A stretch of DNA of 64,000 nucleotides from an uncultured Lachnospiraceae bacterium (GCA_945949085.1 CAMFDJ010000007.1:53282-117281); one strand, 5' to 3'; positions 8,777 through 18,593 are shown, counted from the first letter of the stretch. The notes: generated from the letters alone by a model not told the origin. A program made the numbers and translations.

Positions 8777-9964
8777 TTATTTTTCATCAAGTGGGAACCA
8801 TCCAAAGTCCACGCAGCGTCCCAGATCCCAGCTGTCCCAGCCGACCCATCCGGGTGTGTTGACCGTATCTGTCAGAAGCTTGTAACTCCAGTAAAAATAG
8901 CCGCTTCCCTTCTCCCATGCTGCCAGCTGCATTTTTGCTGCCGCATTATAAATCTCTTTTTTCTGCTCGGCTGAGAATACTTCTTCGCTGGTTCCTTCCA
9001 TGCCGTTCAGCACTGTCTGACCACCCTTTGTATCCTGTCCGCATGCCAGAGAATTGAACAGGCACCACTCGCCGACGATCACCGGGAAATACTCCTGCAT
9101 CTCTTCAATCTCTTTCTCGAAGTGTTCTGCCACGAACTTTGCATATCCCTCCAGTGTCTGCTCGCAACCGACCATCTCCGCCATCATCAGGTACTGATGC
9201 GTATCCAGAATCACATTTTTGTACTTTTCTTCCTGCATGAAATCTTTCCAGATCTTCAGTTCAAATCCATCATGGATGACCACATATTTTCCGTCTGCCA
9301 AATAAGGATTGATGCGATCATAGGCATCCAAATAAAATTTTCGGATAAACTCGTAAGAGATCGGTCCGCTTCCGGCTGCCATTTCCTTGTCTACCGGCGG
9401 ATAACGCTTCTGAATATCCATGATACCCCACATCCAGGAAAGTGCAGGCTCGTTGAGTACCTCGATACCCCAGAGTCCCTCTCTCTTTCCATAACGCTCT
9501 GCCAACCTTTCGAGGACACTCAGTTCAAATTCCACCTCTTCGGGGAACTGTGCCCATCTGCAGACACCGCAGATTCCTCCATTGTCCGATCCGTTCTGTC
9601 CCATCGGTGCGGTATGCAGGTCGATCAAAATCTTCAGTCCGTATTTCTCCGCCCAGTTAAAGGCCCGGTCCAGATCCTCAATACAGCCGATGAATGGCTC
9701 GCGGTCACCGAAAATGAAGTATGGCACCGGAATTCTCACCGCATCCAGTCCCCAGGATTTGATCGTCACAAAATCACGTTCTGTAATGTACTCACTGCGG
9801 TGGATTTTGATCCTTGCTTCGTAGACCTCCGGTGAAAGCTGTCTGGGAAGCCAGTATTCATCTTCCGCATCTGTTCCTTCAAACAATGCCGGATTCATCC
9901 ATTTTTCCAGGACAAGCCAGTTGCCGAGATTGACACCTTTTACTTTAACATCGTTGTTCTTCAT
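8777..9964 (-). CDS. Glycoside hydrolase family 5, exo-beta-glucosidase-like
   Basis: 395 residues with no signal peptide. The GH5 barrel opens with GVNLGNWLVLEKWM, as in the exo-1,3-beta-glucanase-like subfamily. The predicted acid/base is Glu172 in LNEP and the nucleophile Glu299 in VIVGEW. It should cleave beta-glucosides in the cytoplasm. It is first of the four-gene minus-strand run, 180 bp from the divergent AraC-type gene. AAGGAGG lies upstream of the ATG. Confidence 0.92.
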   Translation of the reverse strand: MKNNDVKVKGVNLGNWLVLEKWMNPALFEGTDAEDEYWLPRQLSPEVYEARIKIHRSEYITERDFVTIKSWGLDAVRIPVPYFIFGDREPFIGCIEDLDRAFNWAEKYGLKILIDLHTAPMGQNGSDNGGICGVCRWAQFPEEVEFELSVLERLAERYGKREGLWGIEVLNEPALSWMWGIMDIQKRYPPVDKEMAAGSGPISYEFIRKFYLDAYDRINPYLADGKYVVIHDGFELKIWKDFMQEEKYKNVILDTHQYLMMAEMVGCEQTLEGYAKFVAEHFEKEIEEMQEYFPVIVGEWCLFNSLACGQDTKGGQTVLNGMEGTSEEVFSAEQKKEIYNAAAKMQLAAWEKGSGYFYWSYKLLTDTVNTPGWVGWDSWDLGRCVDFGWFPLDEK

Positions 9965-10037
9965 GCTCTTCCTCCTTCTTTCTAAGCTTATTTTCCGTTT
10001 CCTTTGATGGTTTTATCTTAACGGAGGAAGGTGTCAA

Positions 10038-10079
10038 TCTTATATAACATTTCCGAGCGTAATATCACATTTCTTATAT
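10038..10079. promoter_or_regulatory. Repeated half-sites in the GH5/AraC divergent region
   Basis: ACATTTC occurs at 10047 and again at 10067, exactly 20 bp apart. TCTTATAT occurs at 10038 and 10072 flanking them. Direct repeats about two helical turns apart are typical AraC-family binding sites. Regulation of both directions by the adjacent AraC-type protein is inferred. Confidence 0.45.
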
Positions 10080-10096
10080 CTATTTCCCGATAAATA

Positions 10097-10105
10097 TGCT
10101 ACACT
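10097..10105 (+). promoter_or_regulatory. Extended -10 for the AraC-type gene
   Basis: TG-C-TACACT lies about 40 bp upstream of the regulator start. No convincing -35 is present, consistent with activator dependence or an extended -10 promoter. Confidence 0.4.
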
Positions 10106-10143
10106 CAAAATAAGGTATTGCAAAAAAGAAAAGGAGTCCCCCT

Positions 10144-11352
10144 ATGAATCTTTCTGTTTTAATCGACTATATTTCGCGCCAGCTTCACACCTTCGTGCGC
10201 ACTTTTTCCGTAGGCGGCGACGAACTGGCCTCCTATTGCGCCATACCGGAGTTTACAGACCGGTGCTATATGACGCTTCCGATTGCAGATTATATCGTGC
10301 GCTTACAAAAAGAGAAACAGCCCCTTCTTTTTTCGATCGGAGAAATCTGCTATGCCCTCGTCGATTCCGGACAGGCTGTTTATCTGATCGGTCCGGTCCT
10401 GTTTGATGCCCCTGTAGCCTTATACCTGTGTGAGAAAGAGCTTTCAGATGACATTGCACCACTTACATGGCTTCAATCCCTTTCCAGGACGAATTTTGAG
10501 CACTTTATCAAAGAGATTCTTTTTTTCCACAATCTTTTTGCGGACGAGACATGTGATAAGCGCTCGCTTCTTCGCAGTAATCTTGCGCAGCGCCCGGTCA
10601 ATCAGGCAATTCAAAAGAAATACACCAAAATACTATTTGAGAATCAGGAAAATGCAACCCGACACAACCCTTACGATCAGGAGCTGCGCGAACAGGGCAG
10701 TATTGAGCGTGGCGATATCGAAGCGCTTTCGAAAAGTATGGAAGAGGATTATGCCGGAGATCTCGGCACGCTTTCCAAAGATCCTGTCCGAAACATGAAA
10801 GACCTGGCGATTGTGCTTGTCACACTGGCCAGTCGCTCCGCCATCCGCGGCGGTTTGTCCCCTGAAGTATCCTTCTCCTTAAGCGACAGCTATATCCAGC
10901 AGATTGAAGAAATAAACGATATCAGTAACCTGATCTATTTTGCCAAGGAAATGGAATATCATTATGCCTCTCTTGTGCACGACATCCGTTCCCGACAAAG
11001 CGGCATTAAAAAGGATAAAAAAAATCCTCACATTGAAAAATGCAAGGACTATATTTTTTCGCATCTGCACGACCGCATTACCGTAGATACCCTCGCCACG
11101 GAGCTTGGGTATCACCCGGATTATTTATCGCACCTCTTTAAGGAATCCGAAGGGATCGGTCTGTCCCAATATATCATACGAGAAAAGATCACGCGTGCAC
11201 GCAACCTTCTGACCTATTCGGATTATACCTACAGTGAGATTGCTTCCTATTTGGGGTTTGCATCGCAAAGTCATTTTGGAAAACACTTTAAAAACATAAC
11301 AGGCTATACCCCCAGACAATACCGCGACAGCTTTGGTGTCGTTAAGGAGTAA
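10144..11352 (+). CDS. AraC-family transcriptional regulator
   Basis: 402 residues. The C-terminal ~100 residues carry the two helix-turn-helix units of the AraC family (VDTLATELGYHPDYLSHLFK, then YSEIASYLGFASQSHFGKHF and GYTPRQYR). The first ~290 residues are an unassigned sensor region with no cupin motif or membrane segment that I recognise. It is divergent from the GH5-GPH-GH42-GH43 run and most likely controls it in response to a sugar. AAAGGAG precedes the ATG. Its 3' end overlaps the convergent antiporter gene by 11 bp. Confidence 0.93.
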   Translation: MNLSVLIDYISRQLHTFVRTFSVGGDELASYCAIPEFTDRCYMTLPIADYIVRLQKEKQPLLFSIGEICYALVDSGQAVYLIGPVLFDAPVALYLCEKELSDDIAPLTWLQSLSRTNFEHFIKEILFFHNLFADETCDKRSLLRSNLAQRPVNQAIQKKYTKILFENQENATRHNPYDQELREQGSIERGDIEALSKSMEEDYAGDLGTLSKDPVRNMKDLAIVLVTLASRSAIRGGLSPEVSFSLSDSYIQQIEEINDISNLIYFAKEMEYHYASLVHDIRSRQSGIKKDKKNPHIEKCKDYIFSHLHDRITVDTLATELGYHPDYLSHLFKESEGIGLSQYIIREKITRARNLLTYSDYTYSEIASYLGFASQSHFGKHFKNITGYTPRQYRDSFGVVKE

Positions 11353-12655
11353 CGCGCCCTTTTTTCAAAAAGATGAAGGCAATCGAACAGAAAAGTAACA
11401 TATACGGATAGAACAGCAAAGGCAGAATATCAAAGGCACTTACCGTCTCGCCCAGACTTGCCGCTGCAGAAATTGCAACGAGCATTTGTGCACCATAAGG
11501 GATCACACCTTGAAAAATGCAGGAGAATGTATCCAGTATCGATGCTGCCTTTTTGTTGCTGATCCCATAATCTTTTGCCATTTCTTTTGCAATCGGGTTT
11601 GCCATAACAATTGCAACCGTATTATTTGCTGTCGCAATATCCATCAGACCAACCAGCAGTCCCATTCCCAAAAGTCCGCCTTTTTCCCCTTTGAAAATTG
11701 TCTTGATCCAATGTAAGAGAGCTGCAAAACCACCATATTCTTTTATGAGTGCACAGATTGCCGCTACAAGTATCGCAACCATGCTCGTCTCATACATGCC
11801 CGCAGCACCATTTCCCATATTGCCAAGTAATTCCGTCGGAAGAATCATTCCGGTCGCAAGCATAATCACAGAACCGCTCACAATTCCAATCAGAAGTACG
11901 ACAAAAACGTTGAAACCGATGATTCCACCGATCAGTACTAAAATATATGGAATAATCTGTATCAAATCATATTCCTCTTTTACAAATCCACCATTATAAC
12001 TTTTCACAGACAGGATAATGATTATGAGAAGACTGATGGCTGCTGCCGGAAGCGCTATAAAGAAATTTTCTTTGAATTTATCTTTCATTTGACATCCCTG
12101 TCCATTACATGCAGCAATTGTTGTATCGGAAATAAAGGAAAGATTATCACCAAACATTGCACCTCCCATCACGGACGCAATGCAAAGCGGCATTGAAAAT
12201 CCGGATGCGTTTGCCACTGCAATTCCAATGGGAACGATCAGTGTAATGGTTCCCACAGACGTTCCCATTGCAAGAGAAACAAAACAACTCACAAGAAAAA
12301 GAACCGTTACGGCAAATTGCGGTGGAATCAACGACAGAATAAAATATGCCACACTATTGGCCGAGGTTCTTCCGACAACACCTACAAAAATACCCGCGAG
12401 CATAAAAATGATGATCATTGTGATGATATTCGGATCGCTGACACCCTTTCCCATAATCTCAAGTTTCTCATTCATCGTCAGTTTTCTGTTCTGCAGGCAT
12501 GCGACAAACAATGCAATCAAAAAAATAACAACTACCGGAATTTTATAAAATCCCATTTCAATCTTCAAACCATATTCAAATAAAAGACCAAAACCCAAAT
12601 ACAACACTACAAATACCAGAATCGGCAGTAATGCTTTTGCATTTCTTTTTTCCAT
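11342..12655 (-). CDS. nhaC: NhaC-family Na+/H+ antiporter
   Basis: 437 residues with about eleven hydrophobic segments. Motifs FGDNLSFISDTT and a late region with TFSCIFQGVIPYGAQ match NhaC-type antiporters, including those assigned to coupled organic-acid or amino-acid exchange. The ATG at 12655 is chosen because GGAG lies seven bases upstream; the ORF could extend six codons to 12673. It converges on the AraC-type gene with an 11-bp overlap at the 3' ends and there is no obvious terminator between them. The transported ion pair cannot be proven from sequence. Confidence 0.88.
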   Translation of the reverse strand: MEKRNAKALLPILVFVVLYLGFGLLFEYGLKIEMGFYKIPVVVIFLIALFVACLQNRKLTMNEKLEIMGKGVSDPNIITMIIIFMLAGIFVGVVGRTSANSVAYFILSLIPPQFAVTVLFLVSCFVSLAMGTSVGTITLIVPIGIAVANASGFSMPLCIASVMGGAMFGDNLSFISDTTIAACNGQGCQMKDKFKENFFIALPAAAISLLIIIILSVKSYNGGFVKEEYDLIQIIPYILVLIGGIIGFNVFVVLLIGIVSGSVIMLATGMILPTELLGNMGNGAAGMYETSMVAILVAAICALIKEYGGFAALLHWIKTIFKGEKGGLLGMGLLVGLMDIATANNTVAIVMANPIAKEMAKDYGISNKKAASILDTFSCIFQGVIPYGAQMLVAISAAASLGETVSAFDILPLLFYPYMLLFCSIAFIFLKKGRVTP

Positions 12656-12721
12656 GTGCTTTCTCCATTTCAATTTGATTATTCTTTTTCACATAAATAG
12701 ACTGCTTTTTCCCCATTCTAT

Positions 12722-14458
12722 CTATGGTTCATAGCCTTCTGAAAACAGGTACATGCCCTGCTGCCCCTCATAAATGGCGTAATATTCATCCTGATAGACG
12801 CACTCCGCATCCTCCATAATCGTAAAGTCGCCTTTGAGCATGCCTGCCTCCTCGGTTCTTGCCAGAAGCAGGAAGGTCTTTCCCTCATGGAAGCCTGCCC
12901 GGTAATAGGCTTTGGGTGACAGCCATTCATAGGGCCTTGCACCCCAGTCGTCTCCTCCGATACTTCCCACATGGATCTGCCCGTTCGTCAGGTATTCCGT
13001 CACAGAGGCATTCCAGAAGGTGGCATATCCGAAATCATAGTCATTCTCCTCCAGAAATTCCAGATATCCGTACCGTTTTTCACAATCGTTGTATTTGGTG
13101 TCCTGCCAAAGCTCGCCGTACAGGGACGAGAGCACGACAATTGCCAGAAACAGAGCCATGACAGGCTTTTGAAAAGCTGTCAGCGACTTAACCTTCTGCA
13201 TAAAAATGCCAATCAACAGTACGCCTGTCACATAGACCGGCAGCCAGTAGCGGTACTGCATCAGCACATTGGTAAAGATCAGCATATACCAGTTGATCAA
13301 AAACAGAAAAACAAAGAAATAGAGGAAAAAGCGTTCTCTTTTGTCAAGAAGCGTCCTCCTGTTTTTCCACAGATATAGCACGATTCCCACAAACAGGAGT
13401 AAAAACAGGCATTTGACTGCATTGACCATACCAAGCGGCGTGACCACCTGTATCTCACGATAGCCCATGAATTCGATCATCAGCCTGATAGAATTGAAAA
13501 ACCGGTCCGGCACCTCACTAAGCGGCACAAAGGTCACCTCGCTTGTCGTGTCGAAGCTGTACGCCTTTGCCAGGTAAAACTTGTTGATGAGAAAACCGAT
13601 ACCGGCTGCTACAGTCATGACGAGCAGATAGCAGATGCCGCCAAGTTGTTTTTTCAGAAAAGCTTTCTTGTCCTGCTGTAACTTTGCTTCACACGTGATC
13701 ACCGCATCCTGCGCCGACTTTTGTTCGTATTCCATTTTCTCTTCCGGTTCCGTCTCCGCGATCAGCATCCATATTGCCGCCAGAAGCATCGGCAGATAGA
13801 GGCTCGCCAGATAGCGAAGGCCCGACAGTCCCAGAATGAGAGCTGCTGCCGAGAGGACGATACCCTGCATCATCCATGATTTTTTATCCCTTTTCGACCT
13901 CACCACATAGGAGAGCACCAGATAGGTGCAGATGGTCTGCGAGGTATAAAAGCATCCGATAAACATCATATCCAGATATTCGTTGGAAAGCGGCGCAAGG
14001 AGCAGTGCCAGGGAAAGAAACGCCCATTTTTTCTCCATGCCAAAGCGCTTTACAAGCATAAAGTACGCCCACACCAGAAGCAGATCACAAAGAATAACCG
14101 AAATCAGTTTTACTGTGCCAAAATCCGAAAAAATTTTAAATAAAGGGACCATAACAAGCTGGGTATATACAATTCGGATCTCCGTGGAATAAAACCAGTC
14201 CTTCGTGATCAGCCGGTTTTCATCTGCCAGTAATTTGCTTAAGATGACCTCCGCCGTCGTATCCGAATGCATCAGATTGTCCGGGCATGCGACAAAGAAC
14301 AAAATGAGTGCTGCCAGTGTGCCGAGTGCCAGCAAAAGGAACGCCCGGTCCGCGAGGGTAAAGCTTTTGAAGAAAGACTCCCTCTTCTGTCCGCTCTTTT
14401 TCACTTCTTTTTTCATGCTGTTGCCGGACGTCTGACCGGCGTGCTCTGCTCTCTTCAT
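12722..14458 (-). CDS. Large polytopic GT-C-like membrane protein
   Basis: 578 residues from the ATG at 14458, chosen because AAGGA lies eight bases upstream. The frame is open to a TTG at 14542 which would add a basic 28-residue extension. After a lysine-rich N-terminus come about ten hydrophobic segments. The first large loop contains MHSDTTAE and TKDWFYSTEIR, resembling the acidic loop of GT39/GT83 enzymes. The last ~100 residues are a soluble extracytoplasmic domain. Probably a lipid-linked-sugar-dependent glycosyltransferase, substrate unknown. Divergent from the 1102-residue membrane protein. Confidence 0.8.
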   Translation of the reverse strand: MKRAEHAGQTSGNSMKKEVKKSGQKRESFFKSFTLADRAFLLLALGTLAALILFFVACPDNLMHSDTTAEVILSKLLADENRLITKDWFYSTEIRIVYTQLVMVPLFKIFSDFGTVKLISVILCDLLLVWAYFMLVKRFGMEKKWAFLSLALLLAPLSNEYLDMMFIGCFYTSQTICTYLVLSYVVRSKRDKKSWMMQGIVLSAAALILGLSGLRYLASLYLPMLLAAIWMLIAETEPEEKMEYEQKSAQDAVITCEAKLQQDKKAFLKKQLGGICYLLVMTVAAGIGFLINKFYLAKAYSFDTTSEVTFVPLSEVPDRFFNSIRLMIEFMGYREIQVVTPLGMVNAVKCLFLLLFVGIVLYLWKNRRTLLDKRERFFLYFFVFLFLINWYMLIFTNVLMQYRYWLPVYVTGVLLIGIFMQKVKSLTAFQKPVMALFLAIVVLSSLYGELWQDTKYNDCEKRYGYLEFLEENDYDFGYATFWNASVTEYLTNGQIHVGSIGGDDWGARPYEWLSPKAYYRAGFHEGKTFLLLARTEEAGMLKGDFTIMEDAECVYQDEYYAIYEGQQGMYLFSEGYEP

Positions 14459-14573
14459 ATCAGGATTCCTTACCATTCTTTCTCTAGCTTCAAGTGCTTT
14501 CAATCTCTTTTTCAGTTTACCTTTCACAGGCAGGCTTGTCAAATGGCAGTGATCCTTACAGATAAACTTTTCT

Positions 14574-14603
14574 ATGACGCTGTCTTTTTTGCCAAGTTAT
14601 GAT
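14574..14603 (+). promoter_or_regulatory. Candidate sigma-A promoter for the 1102-residue membrane protein
   Basis: ATGACG at 14574-14579 and TATGAT at 14598-14603 are separated by 18 bp, 43 bp before the ATG. The match to consensus is partial. Confidence 0.4.
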
Positions 14604-14646
14604 AGAATAGGAAACGAGACATACTTACTAAAAAAGGAGACATTCC

Positions 14647-17600
14647 ATGGTTCTGACACTACTTCTTGCCATACTTGCGGCCGCGCTCATATGCGGTCTG
14701 ATCTTTCTATATCAATTCCCGTCCCTGTCCTCTTGCCCGCAGGTTTTTACGGATATCATCATTGAAACCCTGGCAAAGACCGGAGCCAACAAATCAGCGG
14801 AGCTTTCCCTGTTCTGGAGGCTATGTATGCTTGGCATTTTGATCTGCTTTGCGGTGACCGGGGTCAGCTATTTTGTGAGGTGCAGGAAGAGTCGATTGAA
14901 AAGCCGGACACAGGAAAATGCGGCATCTCTGACGAAATCCGAAACAGGAACCGGGGAAGGGCAACATCTCCCCCTCTACAGTGGTATTCTGTTTTGCCCG
15001 TTTCTGCTTCATCTGCTTCTATTTGGGCAGTGCAATGCGGTTCTTGCGATAGGACTATCCTATTTTCTCATTCTTTTCCTTCTATCCGTTCTTTCGAAGA
15101 AATGGCAGTTCCTTAGGCATATCCACCTCTCTGAGGGATTGCTCACACCTGTCATCGTGTATTATGCGCTTTTGGCTTTTCTGACAGTCTGTTTCCACTT
15201 TACGGACAGATTTTCCGTAAGCAATCTACAGCTCTACGGAACGTGCGCTGTGCTTTCGCTCCTTCTGCTGCTTGCGCAGACTATATTGGGAAAGACATCG
15301 CAAGAGAAAACACCGAGTGAAAACGCAGCACAGAAAGAAATTTTTCTTCGGCGGACACTTTTGCTTCTGCAATGTGCAGTCCCTTTTCTTCTGGTGCTCT
15401 ACTTTGTGGACACCTACCTCTACAAGGACGAATTTATTAGAGTTCCGTATGCGCCCTTTTATTATGTGTTTTTTGGAGGTCTGATTGTAATCCTGCTTAT
15501 TCTTTGCATCCTGCATGTGAAGAAATACTGGGGCGACTGTCTGTCCCTTCCCGTATCCAAGCTCATCCCGATCTCCACGGTCATCTCCGTCTTTATATAT
15601 AACTCCTTCTCGGCTGCGCCGATGTTTGCCCAGCCCGATCAGCACCATCACGGAGAGCAGATGATTCCCTGGCAGCAAATCGTCTCTCTGGGGCAGAGCG
15701 CCTACGAGGAATACACGCCTGTTTCCGGTCTGTTCCCCATGGTAAACGGTTTTATCCAAAATGTCCTGCTGGGCGGAACGGTTTCTGATTATTCACCCGC
15801 CATCTCGATGATGATGGTGCTGTTTTGTATCGTGACGATCACGCTCGTCTATGCCCACACGGGCGGCGGCTACGCGCTGCTGTTTGCAATCTTCTTTGCT
15901 CTGCCCAGCTATAACCGGCAGTATATGGTGCTTCCCATGCTGCTTTTGCTTTTCCTGCCAAAGCTCCTTGAAAGGCCTTCCCTGTGGCTCAAGGTCTGGC
16001 TCCTTTCCGGTCTTGCCGCAGGACTCTACTACCCGCTTTATGGAGCAGCTGTGATTGTAGGCACACTGCCGCTCGGCTGCTATATGCTGGTCAGGCTCAT
16101 AAAAGAATCCCCTACAGGGCACGTATCCGATCATACAGTCGGAAGTAATATAGATACAGTTTCCGAAACCACCCGTAAAAATGGTAGAAAGAGTGCTTTC
16201 ACCTTCACAAAATGGGCGCTCTGCCTGCTTCCGGTGGCATTATGCACACCGCTCCTTCTGCGCATGGCTATGCATACTCTCACCTACTCAGGACAGACGG
16301 TCCTTGCAGATGGCATTGCCCTTTTGGGTCAGACACCGCCAGACTATTTCATGCCATATCTGACCAAGACTCATGCATCCTTAAGAAATCACCTTTATCT
16401 GGGCTATCGCTTCTTCTTACCGATGCTTGCCATCTGGCTGTTTGCTTCGCTCTTTTTCCTGCTGATGGGGCGCACACTGACGCAGCGCAGCATGCCACCA
16501 CGGACACATTCTGTGAATGGTTCGAAAAAACTCCGCAGACAGGTATCTGCTCAGAAATCGACATCTGCAGACAGAGAGACATGTACGACATCGCATAGAA
16601 CGATACTGCTCCTTGCGCTTCCGGCAGGTCTTCTCACACTTGCAGTTTCGTATACTTACACTCTGGTGCGCGCCGATGTCAACATGATCCTGTCAAGAAC
16701 AGCGCCTGTTCTGATCGCCGTGTGCGGCATGTTTCTGCCGGTCATTTGGCTGTCTGCCATGCGCAATGGATATGCACCGTTTGGCCGGAAACTTTCGCTG
16801 CTGATACTTGGCATCAGCTTTTCGCTCCCTTTGATGATATACCAAAAGGTTGCCCACATGAAATTTCCCGATATGTGGACCTATCCCAACGGAGAAGCCG
16901 CTCTGGTCATGGATGATACGGACAAGCTGTATGCCTATTATGAAGTACCGGATACTTTTGTGAAGATGAGCGAAATCGACCTGCCGGAAACCTCCATGCT
17001 GGGAGATGGATTTATGGTTGCCGATCAGATCGGTTATTTGGAACAATACGAAGATGTGATGATAAAATGTGAAACTGCCATCAAAGCACATTCCCTCTCC
17101 GAAACCCCAAGAGAGCTTTCCTACATGGGATTTGACGGGCAGGGCTTTTACTATTATGTCAATGCGCGTGCATGCTCTACCGGATTTATCCAGGCCGGCA
17201 AAGGCTATGAGGCGCAGCAGGAAATACTGGCTCAGGTGAAGGAAAAACGACCTGTTATTTTCCTGATCGAGCCTCAGAGCAGCTACTATGTCTACTACTT
17301 TATGATGACAAATGACTACGTCTATGTGGCCAAGGATGAAGCCTTTTATCCGCTGGAACTGTACTGTCTGGTTTACAATGCCGATTATACAACGCAATCT
17401 CTTTCTTCCGGCAATGACGTAAATCAGGCTGCCTTAAAGCAGAATGCCCGGCATATTCTTGCAACCGGCACTTCCTTCGGCGATGATTACAGAGAGGTGT
17501 GCCCCGAAACGGAACTCGGGCACATTGCAGCTTCCTTTGGCGCCTCCTACGATTCTCTGGAGCTGTTGTTTGCCGATTCCATGGCGATATCATTAAATGC

Positions 17601-17955
17601 GCAGAATGAAACGGAAAAGCAGTGGAATCAGGGCACAGTCTGTGGCACCGCATATGATTTTCTCTACATGCAATGGAATGACATTTCGCTGCCTGACGGT
17701 TCTGTAACCTTGAAGCTCTCCTTCACCTGTGATGAAACGTCATACGAAGGAGCCTTTGTTACCTGCGGTCTGACAGGTGCAGATTTGCTCATCCCAATGG
17801 GTATGAATGCCGACTGGCTGCTCAGTGAAAACAGTGACATAACTGTCACGCTTTTGGATGCTTCCGGCGATGCGACCTTACAGATGCCACTGGCAGAATT
17901 TGCAATGCAATACTGCCGGCAGGCTGCATGGAAAAAGCTGTCACAGTCCAGATAG
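14647..17955 (+). CDS. Very large polytopic membrane protein with extracytoplasmic C-terminal domain
   Basis: 1102 residues. Roughly fifteen to eighteen hydrophobic segments fill residues 1 to ~750, interrupted by two hydrophilic loops (about 75-105 and 490-520). A loop near residue 325-345 reads FAQPDQHHHGEQ, an acidic/His motif in the place where GT-C enzymes carry their catalytic loop. The last ~350 residues are soluble and mostly beta-rich. AAGGAG lies seven bases before the ATG. It is the only glycan-type gene in the window on the plus strand. I recognise no named family; a GT-C glycosyltransferase with an attached acceptor-binding domain is an inference. Confidence 0.75.
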   Translation: MVLTLLLAILAAALICGLIFLYQFPSLSSCPQVFTDIIIETLAKTGANKSAELSLFWRLCMLGILICFAVTGVSYFVRCRKSRLKSRTQENAASLTKSETGTGEGQHLPLYSGILFCPFLLHLLLFGQCNAVLAIGLSYFLILFLLSVLSKKWQFLRHIHLSEGLLTPVIVYYALLAFLTVCFHFTDRFSVSNLQLYGTCAVLSLLLLLAQTILGKTSQEKTPSENAAQKEIFLRRTLLLLQCAVPFLLVLYFVDTYLYKDEFIRVPYAPFYYVFFGGLIVILLILCILHVKKYWGDCLSLPVSKLIPISTVISVFIYNSFSAAPMFAQPDQHHHGEQMIPWQQIVSLGQSAYEEYTPVSGLFPMVNGFIQNVLLGGTVSDYSPAISMMMVLFCIVTITLVYAHTGGGYALLFAIFFALPSYNRQYMVLPMLLLLFLPKLLERPSLWLKVWLLSGLAAGLYYPLYGAAVIVGTLPLGCYMLVRLIKESPTGHVSDHTVGSNIDTVSETTRKNGRKSAFTFTKWALCLLPVALCTPLLLRMAMHTLTYSGQTVLADGIALLGQTPPDYFMPYLTKTHASLRNHLYLGYRFFLPMLAIWLFASLFFLLMGRTLTQRSMPPRTHSVNGSKKLRRQVSAQKSTSADRETCTTSHRTILLLALPAGLLTLAVSYTYTLVRADVNMILSRTAPVLIAVCGMFLPVIWLSAMRNGYAPFGRKLSLLILGISFSLPLMIYQKVAHMKFPDMWTYPNGEAALVMDDTDKLYAYYEVPDTFVKMSEIDLPETSMLGDGFMVADQIGYLEQYEDVMIKCETAIKAHSLSETPRELSYMGFDGQGFYYYVNARACSTGFIQAGKGYEAQQEILAQVKEKRPVIFLIEPQSSYYVYYFMMTNDYVYVAKDEAFYPLELYCLVYNADYTTQSLSSGNDVNQAALKQNARHILATGTSFGDDYREVCPETELGHIAASFGASYDSLELLFADSMAISLNAQNETEKQWNQGTVCGTAYDFLYMQWNDISLPDGSVTLKLSFTCDETSYEGAFVTCGLTGADLLIPMGMNADWLLSENSDITVTLLDASGDATLQMPLAEFAMQYCRQAAWKKLSQSR

Positions 17956-17970
17956 GACGTGGCAGCTTTT
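17934..17970 (+). terminator. Rho-independent terminator after the 1102-residue membrane protein
   Basis: An 11-bp stem with one G-U pair (arms 17934-17944 and 17959-17969) is followed by TTTTCT. It overlaps the stop codon, so the left arm is still coding sequence. Confidence 0.85.
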
Positions 17971-18079
17971 CTATTCTGTCATTCATCATCATTCTTTTGT
18001 CTCAATATGCATTACATCGTCTCAATACAAACAATTAGATAGAAACACACGACGCACCATTTCCATGCGCACAGCCTGT

Positions 18080-18520
18080 TTAAATCGAATAATTCAGGTT
18101 CTCCAAGCGCTCATTATGTCTGCGCACCAGATCCGCAATCGTAATATGGTCAACAACGCTGTTGATTGCTTCATCCAGCTGCTTCCATACCTCTAATGTC
18201 TCACAGCTGTCACATCGTTCGCATTCGTTCACTTCCGTGTCAAGACACGCTACAGGACTTAGACTTCCCTCCGTCAGACGAAGAATCATACCAATCGTAT
18301 AATGCTCCGGTGCCTTTGCAAGACGGTAACCGCCCTGCGCACCTCTTGTAGAGCGCACATATCCTGCTTTATTCAGTATTGCAATGATCTGCTCCAGATA
18401 CTTTTCCGATAAATCCTGCCTCTTTGCAATCTCACGAACCTTAGCATATTCTCCTGTATCATGGAGTGCCAGATCCAGCATGACCCGGACAGCATATCTT
18501 CCTTTTGTTGAAATCTTCAA
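18080..18520 (-). CDS. Rrf2-family (IscR/CymR-like) transcriptional regulator
   Basis: 146 residues. It starts MKISTKGRYAVRVMLDLA, the classical Rrf2 winged-helix start, followed by the recognition helix LSEKYLEQIIAILNKAGYV and the wing with RGAQGGYRLA. The region with CLDTEVNECERCDSC has the spacing of the cysteines that hold an Fe-S cluster in IscR-type members, so an iron-sulfur or redox input is plausible. It has its own consensus promoter. Downstream of carbamate kinase on the same strand. Confidence 0.92.
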   Translation of the reverse strand: MKISTKGRYAVRVMLDLALHDTGEYAKVREIAKRQDLSEKYLEQIIAILNKAGYVRSTRGAQGGYRLAKAPEHYTIGMILRLTEGSLSPVACLDTEVNECERCDSCETLEVWKQLDEAINSVVDHITIADLVRRHNERLENLNYSI

Positions 18521-18564
18521 ACCAATTCCCTCTTTTCCTACTAACTCAATAGGTTACTGGTTCT

Positions 18565-18593
18565 ATTATAGTAAAAATAATATGCACTGTCAA
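18565..18593 (-). promoter_or_regulatory. Consensus sigma-A promoter of the Rrf2 gene
   Basis: TTGACA (18588-18593) and TATAAT (18565-18570), both perfect, are separated by exactly 17 bp on the minus strand. The stretch between the -10 and the start contains imperfect dyads (ACTA..ATAG, CCTA..TAGG) that could be an autoregulatory operator. Confidence 0.92.
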
